Part shown: positions 56,585 through 64,000 of the stretch, in pieces
Layout: every line of letters starts with the position of its first letter
How positions within the stretch are numbered: position 1 is the first letter of the stretch
Source of the DNA: Parastagonospora avenae f. sp. tritici 18332-5
Lineage: Eukaryota; Ascomycota; Dothideomycetes; Pleosporales; Phaeosphaeriaceae
Assembly: GCA_022559985.1 (NCBI GenBank)
Contig: JAFJTR010000007.1
Coordinates: 186,001-250,000 of the forward strand
Length of the DNA stretch: 64,000 nt
Direction of reading: 5' to 3'
Program-made: the position numbers and the translations under genes
The notes under the pieces: generated by a model
Told to the model about the DNA's origin: nothing
Databases searched by the model: none
Seen by the model: the letters and a program-made list of their open reading frames with translations, nothing else

Positions 56585-57965
56585 ATTGAAGAACGAGTGT
56601 AGGAATTTGGATCTGTGCGCCTTGTCAGAAGCGAGCTGGGAAACCTTGGTTTATTATATCGCTCGCCGCGGCTGGTGTACAAACGGCCTGAGGGTCCGTT
56701 CAAAGATAAAGGTGGAAGGCTACTGGCGAAGCCGACACTTGCCCCACCCTTTCCCGAAGCTATCTCTTAGAGAAAAGAGACCACCAGTGGATTGCCAAGA
56801 GGCGATTAGGTGCTAGTCGTTTCTCTTGCGTCCGTTGACGCGACATCGTTGCCGCCATTTCACCAGTAGGATCCGGGGTGGTGAGCGTGAACAGAACAGA
56901 ATCGCCGCTAAGCCATAACCGTACCAACACACCAAGACATGTCACCAACAGAAGCTCTTGATACCGACAACAAAGCTGGAGTAGTGATTGTAGACATAAC
57001 GACTGGATGCTAACGACAGAGGGCTTGCGATGAGGTTGTGATAAGCCATCACTGCACGCCTAGGGGTAGGAGCAAAAACGCGGAAGACGAACGAGCGACG
57101 CGAAGTCAACGTACCTAAGAGAGCGCTAGAAATGATACGACAATTCAGACACAATGGCGCAGTGGCGCGAGTGAAGTTAGTATAGATGAGGGGCATTGCT
57201 GACGTGGAAAAGCCGTACTTACCAGAGTTGGCTCTGTGCTTCCCTCTCAGCTGAACAGACCGCACCTCTGCAGGTCACAAGCCGATGTAGAGTCGCAACA
57301 TGCTCATGATATTGTTGTTGTGCGTGTAATTGCGATATGAGGTTGCGAGAATCAGCAACACATGCCCGTGATCACGACGCAAAGTCCCTGGATATTGACT
57401 AGGTAGTGTGAAAAACGATAGTGCGAAAGGCTGACTTTGTTTCCTGCGAGGAACTGTTCGTGGCAGGTGCTTCCAGAGCTTTGAGGCGACTAACGAGAAT
57501 CCAGTTTAGAGTTGTTGCGATTGACGTTGCACCCCGCGTGGAAGCTTATATGGGCATCCCGACACGACCGGGCTCCAGGATTGAATCTTGCGGGGACCTA
57601 GGTATCTTGCCCCTTTAATGACGCGACCTGTCGAAGATGGCTTTCAAGAGCTGTTTGCTGAAGACGTTTACACTTCGCGTGTATGTACGTTTAGACATGC
57701 TCAGTCAAAATTTACCAGATGGCGCAAGGGCCTCTTTTCTCGCGATGCGCGGCGTGGAGAAATGATTGATAAAAGAGAGCGATATGTTTGGGTACGAACA
57801 CTAACATTTGAACATGTGGCCCCACGACCAACTTTACGAAATAGCTTAATGTGCTTGTGGTACCCGAAATACACACCGTAGATGCTAACCGTCCTATCAA
57901 GTCGTAATTCATTTCAATCGTGTATCATCGACCGCGTGGTGGCGTCCCATCTGCCAACAGGCGGC
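56585..57965. other. Long intergenic gap
   Basis: About 1.4 kb between tyrosinase and the LanC-like stop. No supported gene; ORFs are short and lack domains. It should contain the tyrosinase promoter. Confidence 0.5.
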
Positions 57966-59132
57966 TCATATGTCGTTGTAGCCTAGGAGGCGCTTGTCAA
58001 TCTGTTTGTCGGCCACCGCCCAAGCCCAAGCACGGCCGGCCTCACCGCACCATAGTGCTGACGGATCATCCGACTTCTCAAGCATGCCATCCTTGCCCAT
58101 CGACTTAATTTCGTGTCCCGTCGTGTAGGTCATGAAATGGTCGAACTGCTTGCCGTCTAGTGCTAAGGCATTGCCCGTGATTCCGTGGCACAGACACGGC
58201 TCCTTAGTCAAGAGACCACGTTCCCAAATACACTCTCTGCCCTTGGTGATGACACGATCGATACGTTCATGAAGCTCGGGGAAATATGGCCGGATTGATA
58301 AGAGTGAAGATACGACACCGGGTGCGCCGTGACAGAATTGCACAAGCCTGTCGCGACCCGGCGGGAGTGACGACGGGAAATTACCACTCTCATATTGGTA
58401 GCTGAGCAATGCTCCCAGTTCAGCCTCGAGCTTAGGCGCCCATGAAGGGTCGGTGAGCACAATCTGCGTGATGATACCGATAGCGCCATGCACAGCTCCA
58501 ACGTAGGCCTTGCCATGCCACTTCCAGGGACGGGGACTGGCCATGATGTTGTCAATCACTTCATCCGCGGTGTCTTCGATTAGCTCGAGAGTCGCCTTGT
58601 GATGCGCAAATGCCCCACGGACAAGACGTAGGAGATAAAGATACCCAGCGCGTCCAAACATCCAGTCGTTGTTGGTTTCTGGCTCAAGCATGACTGCCGC
58701 ATGATCACACAGCTCTTTGACTGTGTCCGGGTCCTGCGCTGTGACTGCATACAACGCAAGCAACGACATAATGTCGTTCGAGACACCGCATTTGCTTGGA
58801 GACGGCGGCGGAAAGTCTTTGATATGGGTTTGCGCTTGTTCGATGTAGGCTGCTGACCAGGTGTTCAGCGGGTAGTCGTCCAGCTTAAGGTCCGGGTACA
58901 GGTTGTGCAGCGCATAGAATAGATAAGCCACCGAGATGGGCCCATAGTACAGACCACCGCCAGGCTCTACATGATGAGGTGGATGCTCGGTAATGAGGCG
59001 GCCCAGCGAAGACAGTAGTTGCTTGTGAGGATCTCGCCGTGCTAGTGGGGCATCATTCCGGAAGTAGCGGGGTATCGACACAGGCGGTTTTTCCTCCGAA
59101 GCTGAAGATTGCTTGACGGTCTCTTCAGACAT
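57966..59132 (-). CDS. LanC-like (LANCL) protein
   Basis: Single-exon 388-residue protein with a double seven-helix LanC fold. Zinc-site motifs QFCHGAPG and CLCHGITGNA contain the Cys, Cys and His ligands; GLYYGPISVAYLF and GRAGYLYLL mark the toroid repeats, and LWCGEAGRAWAWAVAD is near the end. Bacterial LanC makes lanthionine rings in peptides; eukaryotic LANCL proteins bind glutathione and add it to dehydrated residues. No lantibiotic partner is nearby, so a repair or glutathione role is more likely. The N-terminus is charged, with no signal. Intact, and conserved across many fungi. Confidence 0.9.
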   Translation of the reverse strand: MSEETVKQSSASEEKPPVSIPRYFRNDAPLARRDPHKQLLSSLGRLITEHPPHHVEPGGGLYYGPISVAYLFYALHNLYPDLKLDDYPLNTWSAAYIEQAQTHIKDFPPPSPSKCGVSNDIMSLLALYAVTAQDPDTVKELCDHAAVMLEPETNNDWMFGRAGYLYLLRLVRGAFAHHKATLELIEDTADEVIDNIMASPRPWKWHGKAYVGAVHGAIGIITQIVLTDPSWAPKLEAELGALLSYQYESGNFPSSLPPGRDRLVQFCHGAPGVVSSLLSIRPYFPELHERIDRVITKGRECIWERGLLTKEPCLCHGITGNALALDGKQFDHFMTYTTGHEIKSMGKDGMLEKSDDPSALWCGEAGRAWAWAVADKQIDKRLLGYNDI

Positions 59133-59582
59133 GGTAGTGGATCGTTTGAAGTTCTTTCTAGATTGCCTTTGACAGCTTCGACTCTGAGAAGCCTTGGGTG
59201 AGTCCGGAACGATCAGAAACCAGATCGTGGCTATGACGTCAGCGGGGCTGCGTTCTACTCAAATTTCCACAGCTTTCGATCAGGTGTCCTGAATAGTGAG
59301 TATGAACGAAATGGCGGGTCCGATAGACTGCAGGTGTTCTGCTGGATGGAGAGAAGGGCGTAAGAGGCAAAAGAAGGGTTGTGAACAGGTGAGGTTGTCG
59401 TTGGCGGGTGCGGCCGCTAGCTTCGCTGCTGCCTCCGTGTCGTTGTGGCCTCATCGCGCACAGAAAACGTATAGCACGAAGTATGTGCATCTTCATTATC
59501 TCAAAAGTTTTATCTAGCCTGATTGATGCGTTGTCGTCTGTCCATGTCCTTCCCGACTCCCAAAGTCGATCTAAACACCCTA
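59133..59582. other. Intergenic gap
   Basis: About 450 bp between the LanC-like start and the membrane protein stop. No supported gene or repeat. Confidence 0.5.
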
Positions 59583-60331
59583 TCAGTGAGTCCCCGTGCC
59601 TGACTCACCAGGTAGTTCCACAAGACGCCCAGACAGACCAGTGGCCACCACACTATGAGTCCCAGAATCTCGTTTCCTGAGATCTTGTGTATCGAAAGAG
59701 GGTCCCCACAAATTTGCTTTGTAGGCGCCATCGCCTTTCTGGGACATATCGCTGCTTGTGTTGAAAGGAGAAACGTAAATCGGTGCCTGATAGATGTTCT
59801 TCTGCTTTCTACGTCGACGACATATGAGCAGTAAGACCGCGAGGCCGATGAGGATGACACCACCAACGGCTATACCGACGATAGCTACAACAGGCAGAGA
59901 GTTGGGTATTGCACCCGGCGTATGAGAGGAGGTGGCCGATGGAACTCGATCGATAGTAACGTACGCTGTAGGCAGAGTAGCGCCAGTAGTACCGGTCGTA
60001 AGAGCTGATGCAGTCGTTGGTTGAGGGGACATTGTTGTCGGCATGGGAAGTTTGACAAAGGAGGCGTCAGATACCCGAGCTGCTGCGGTGGTTGCAGTAG
60101 CTGGTTTCGTGGCCGTCGGTGTGTCTATAAAGGTGTCAGTATCGTAACTGTACTGGAAACTATTTACAAACTGCGACCTGGGGTCATGTCCTTCTCTTTC
60201 GGGCATCCGCCACCACGGGAGCATGGCTCCATAGTGCAGCAACCTGAAAAGCCGCCAAATTCCGAGCTGCATCTATACCATGTCCCACCAAAGGGGCAGT
60301 TGGTTTCCTGTCTCCGCGAGCGACCAGCCAT
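59583..60331 (-). CDS. Cys-rich single-pass membrane protein (Mid2/Wsc-like layout)
   Basis: 231-residue protein from two exons (60178-60331, 59583-60124; 53-nt intron). The N-terminal part holds a Cys cluster (CPFGGTWYRC, then FSGCCTMEPCSRGGGC), a pattern recurring in fungal membrane proteins. A Ser/Thr-rich stalk (TKPATATTAAARVSDASF) leads to one transmembrane helix (PVVAIVGIAVGGVILIGLAV) and a basic stop-transfer (CRRRRKQK). The cytosolic tail is about 75 residues. The layout resembles cell-wall stress sensors Mid2/Wsc, but no signal peptide is visible from the chosen start. Function is inferred from architecture only. Confidence 0.72.
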
Positions 60332-60889
60332 CGTGGAGTTTGACGACCAGAAAATGATGCAGTGAAAGCTGTTTGGGATGGCAGCAGAATGAGTCTGAGA
60401 GAAATAATAGCGGACGAACTTGGGAAGACATATGCGAGCCATGCAGTTTGCCAGACGTGGCAACCCGTGTAATTATAGTGGCTATGCATTCTGAAGCAAT
60501 CGGCTTGCCCATAGACAATGCATCATAATCTGAAAGGGGAATCCTTCCTGTGGCTTGAGTATGCAACAAGTTGCTTTGTCGCTCACGCCCACAGGGTTAA
60601 AATCACTATCATAGTTGCAGCTTTTCGAAATTGATTCCAAAGATTCGAAGTCGTAAATCGCGAGCTAATAGTGTCGATGAAGATGCATTGGTGGTGAAGA
60701 GGTGGCGGCAACGAGAGTGGAAGGAGCGCTTAGTAAGCGCTTTTAGCGCATCACGAATCATTCGTGACCGCGTCGCGTCTGGTTCGAAACTCACCTTCAT
60801 CCCCCAGACTGGGTGCACCGAAGAGACACATCTGCGAATCTTTGCAGAGTATCCAAATGCCACTGATTTTTACATCGCTTAATATTTAT
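60332..60889. other. Intergenic gap
   Basis: About 560 bp; no supported gene. The oxidoreductase stop is near 60890. Confidence 0.5.
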
Positions 60890-62086
60890 CTAATCTCTGA
60901 TCGAAGTCTCCAGCCTGTACACTAACTTCTCCGCACTAATTGGCTTCATCCACTCTTCTTTGCGGTTGATCTGGCGATCACCCATGCCGCCTGCACCAAG
61001 CAGCGCAAAGCCGTCCTCGACCACTTTCTCTAGCCCTCCAGGCATCACACGAACAGGGACAGGGTTGATTTCCGAACCCACAGCCTCACTCAACCACGTG
61101 TAGAATGCGACTGCGGAGTCTCGGGCTGCTGGCGACTTTGCAACAATGATCCCTTGATGCTGCACTTCTTCACCGAGACCTTCCCATACAGCGCCATACA
61201 CAGGCTCGATGGGCAGATTGTCTCCCCTCCATGCCCCGCCTTCGCGTGATCGTACGATAGCCATTTTGCCATATTTTGCGAGTGTCGATGCAACGTGTGC
61301 GACTGAGGCGCCTTCCGAAAGCCCGTTGTATGCATAATGTATACCCACGCTATCCGAAATCCCCATGATCTGGCTTGACCATGTTGGATCTCGGTACTCG
61401 ATCTGATGATCGTAAAAGTATGGTTCGGCTCGCAGAAAGCCCCAGCGAGCTTTACTCGCCGTACCGAAAAGCTTGATCTTCTTTCCTGCAGCCTTTGCGC
61501 TAGCTCTTGCTATTTGCGCCGCATACAGACCGACCGAAGTGGATGCGCTGTAGATGAGTACGATGAGCGTTTCAGCCGCATCTTCGTCGCGAGTGTGGCT
61601 TTGTTGCCTTTCAGGGTTCTCTTTCAGCACAGCCTCGCGATCGTATGGGAAAGGCACAGTTAGTCCCATCCGGTACCAAATCCTTTGCGCAGCAGTCAAA
61701 GCGACTAGGCTCACGCCTGCCGCTTCATCAACGGAAATAGAAGCGGGAATGCGCCACACTAGATCCCAAGAAACAGTCAGATATTCCGCAAACGCACCAG
61801 TTTGGTCGTTGACGCTACATGCGCCTTGTAGGAAGCCAGCGACGCGAACGCCAGGCTGCAAGTTGGCGAATGCCGGTACTTGGGATGCTACCGCTATCCG
61901 GCCGGCAAAGTCGCTTCCAACGGTTCGTGCCGTATTGCCCAACGGGTTGGGAACGTAGAGTGAGTCGATTGGGTTCAGCGAGACGCTTTCGACTTTGATC
62001 AGAAGCTCATTGGGTGCAGGTCGAGGAATCGGAATTCCTCAAATGCTCGCTGTGCGCGCTTCTGCCTCAAGAACAAGAGCTTTCAT
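60890..62086 (-). pseudogene. Zinc-type/enoyl reductase-like oxidoreductase with a TGA near its N-terminus
   Basis: Medium-chain dehydrogenase/reductase of the quinone-oxidoreductase type (also seen as toxD-like trans-enoyl reductases). The true N-terminus appears to start at ATG 62084-62086: MKALVLEAEARTASI, then TGA at 62039-62041, then GIPIPRPAPNELLIKVESVS in the same frame. The ORF from 61942 (MGNTARTVGSDFAGRI) onward is intact for 350 codons, with the catalytic domain and Rossmann fold (LIVLIYSASTSVGLYAAQIA). The TGA differs from CGA (Arg) by one C-to-T change. A truncated protein from 61942 would lack the first beta strands, so the gene is probably dead or weak. Otherwise it is a well preserved copy. 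Confidence 0.68.
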
Positions 62087-62694
62087 GGTAGCGATAGCGT
62101 TGATGCACTCCACTGAAGCTGTCTCCATTCTTGGTGTAATTATACAGTCAGTTGTCATCTGCAGGGCGCGGTGGGTGTGGCGCTTTTTGCCGACTACATC
62201 TCATAGCTTGCACATCCCAAATATGTCAGCAGCCACGATCCTGCTCAATGCTTGTTACACGAGGCTGGATAGTTTCGTGGAGCTCTCTGTAGTGCGTGGA
62301 ACTCGGGATTGTTGTTGAAGGTAGACAGGCATGGCGATCACGCGGACGCAAGCTACCAAACTTGGTTCATCTCCCTCAGTATACTGTGTATGTAGAAGCT
62401 GCTAGAACGTCGGATGAGAGAGTTGTACTGTACGAAGGTACCTTAACCGTAGCCTCCCTGTTCTAAGCATTGGCACGGACGAGAAGATTTTGGTTCAAAT
62501 CGCCTGAACAATGACTTAATGCCCAGAACCATACTTTGGGAAAAAAGCCCATTTTGCTCCGAAGAAGAATTCTTATAAATTCTCTTCCCAACCCTATTTC
62601 CTCCATCTCCAGCTTCACATTCTCACAAGACACACTACTACCACAAGTTGTCTTACAAACACCCAACATACTTTCCAACCAGATCTCTGGGCTT
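62087..62694. other. Intergenic gap and promoter of the terminal gene
   Basis: About 600 bp between the oxidoreductase and the terminal gene. A longer in-frame ORF starts at 62536 and reaches 62695, but its first part shows no conservation by eye. Confidence 0.45.
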
Positions 62695-63630
62695 ATGCTC
62701 TCCTCCTCCGACTCTACCACCCTCCTCCCCTTCCTCTACACAATCCTTCACAAAGTCGACTCCGCCCTCAAAGCCTCTTCATCCTCTCCCCTTCCCTCCC
62801 AAACCCAGACCACCTGGGAAGTACTTGCCTACAAGCGTCTAGACGCACAGGCCTACAGCGTCACGAAGGCAAAGAAGAACATTGCAGCCGACATTGTCGG
62901 CATGGTTGAAAATTTCAAGAAGATCGAATAGGATTATGTGATGAACTGGCCAGTTTTCCCCTTCAAGGAAAGTGTGTGGTCTGTCTTGGGCCACTCACTG
63001 GAGATGGGCACCATCTACCAGATCAGAAACTGGTGCAGCCACGAATTGAGCACCAAGGAAAGCACCCTGAAGCAAGAGCAGGAAAGGTTTGAAACGCTAC
63101 TGGAGCACTACAAGATGCTCCACCCGATTGTGGGAGATCTCATGGAGAAGCTTGAAGCGGGTCTGGAAGATGAGGCTGCTTGGTGCGGCATCATGGACTT
63201 TAACGATAGGCGTCTTGCTTGTGGAGCCGAACTGCCTTGGCATACCAAGGATTATGAAGCTGTTAAAGCTCGGCTTGCCTCCGAGCAAGAGCGGTTCTGG
63301 GCTATGCTCGAAGAGCAAGGTAGCCGGAGTGAAGAGAAGGAGGTCTGGGTGCAGGTGGAGGGTATGGAAGATAGCGGGTGGGCCGCTCAGTGCGGCGAAG
63401 GCCCTCAGGATGGCCTATCATGGGGCCGTACCGACGACAGCAACGAGGGGTATGAGGCTGCTGATGACGTGTCTTCAGCCTCCGAAGACCTTGCTGCCGC
63501 CCCTCTGCCGATGGATGAGGACAAATGGGCCGGATACGATTCCGGATACGACAACGACGCCCTACCTGCCGATGAGGGCGTGAAGGCATCCAGCCCGCCC
63601 TACCGCACGAGGCTCTGGTACTCTTACTGA
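62695..63630 (+). pseudogene. Hypothetical protein interrupted by one TAG
   Basis: A single frame of 312 codons (62695-63630) is split by TAG at 62929-62931. Before the stop: TWEVLAYKRLDAQAYSVTKA, then VGMVENFKKIE; after it: DYVMNWPVFPFKESVWSVLG and LEHYKMLHPIVGDLMEKLEA. The second half is long, charged and helical with many Glu and Lys, then Gly/Asp-rich. I do not recognise a family. TAG differs from CAG by C-to-T. Two separate ORFs are possible, but the continuity favours one broken gene. A 67-bp tandem repeat lies just downstream. Confidence 0.5.
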
Positions 63631-63657
63631 TTGCTCTTCGAGAACCCTCTGTCACTG

Positions 63658-63915
63658 ACTACAGTGCCGTGAAGCTATCCAGGATGCACCGTCGCACACA
63701 GCACATTTCGAACTTCCGGCTTGTACCTCAGTGCCGTGAAGCTATCCAGCACCAACTATCACGTGCAGCGTATTTCGAATCTTCGACACCTACTACAGTG
63801 TTATGAAGGTATACAGCCTGCATCATCCCACACAGCGTATTTCGAACTTCTGGCACCGACGAAAGTGTTGTGAAGATATCCAGGAAGTCCCATCGCACAA
63901 AGCACAGCTCTTGTT
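63658..63915 (+). repeat. Tandem repeat, 67-bp period, about 3.8 copies
   Basis: The word GTGCCGTGAAG and its variants begin at 63664, 63731, 63798 and 63865, and the word ATTTCGA recurs at 63705, 63772 and 63839: a constant 67-bp period. Copies differ by many substitutions but not indels, so the array is old. 67 is not a multiple of three, so it is not coding. It begins about 30 bp after the terminal gene's stop. Confidence 0.8.
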
Positions 63916-64000
63916 GTATTTCTATATGCTCGCGCGCCTCTTCTATAGCTACCAATCCACTACTTCCTCGTCCGCCTTCTTTCCTCACCGTCTACACTCT

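Overview
The window is eukaryotic, from a filamentous ascomycete (Pezizomycotina, probably a Dothideomycete). The evidence is dense genes on both strands, many GT-AG introns of about 45-60 nt with CTRAY-like branch points, mitochondrial leaders, and fungal families: a C2H2/fungal_trans regulator, P450, GH3 xylosidase, tyrosinase, LIM-RhoGAP, Pth11-type rhodopsin-fold receptor and LaeA-like methyltransferase. The species cannot be fixed from sequence alone.

Region 1 (1-22.4 kb) looks like a catabolic gene cluster. In order it holds a C2H2 transcription factor cut by the left edge, a mitochondrial oxodicarboxylate carrier, a SUGCT-like class III CoA-transferase, homogentisate dioxygenase, a bacterial-type carboxymuconate cycloisomerase-like lyase, a 3-ketoacyl-CoA thiolase, a maleylacetate reductase, a SCOT-type 3-oxoacid CoA-transferase, a carboxylesterase, a lactonase-like metallo-beta-lactamase and a P450. 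Maleylacetate reductase, CoA-transferase and thiolase form a complete route from maleylacetate through 3-oxoadipate to succinyl-CoA and acetyl-CoA. A 7-bp word, TGTGGGG, recurs in the promoter gaps of this block: four copies before the carrier, an inverted pair before SUGCT, and one each before the lyase, between thiolase and reductase, and before SCOT. That makes a shared regulator plausible.

Region 2 (23-44 kb) is accessory. It has an intact secreted xylosidase, a FAD monooxygenase with a GC-AG intron, two methyltransferases, a rhodopsin-fold receptor and long gene-poor gaps. It also holds decaying genes: a MYND protein with two in-frame stops and lost zinc ligands, a pyruvate decarboxylase relic with a nonsense codon, frameshifts and an internal deletion, and a tandem pair of LPxELR-type (F-box/2EXR-like) genes, one with two TAG stops.

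Region 3 (44.9-64 kb) returns to housekeeping and conserved genes: RNA polymerase II subunit Rpb4, an Lrg1-like LIM/RhoGAP, an RBR E3 ligase, tyrosinase, a LanC-like protein, a Cys-rich single-pass membrane protein, a quinone-oxidoreductase-like gene with a stop near its N-terminus, and a hypothetical gene interrupted by one TAG and followed by a 67-bp tandem repeat.

Five separate loci carry premature stops. Most of these stops can be explained by C-to-T change of CAA, CAG or CGA codons, which fits RIP-like mutation but does not prove it. No rRNA, complete tRNA, CRISPR array or intact transposon was seen.
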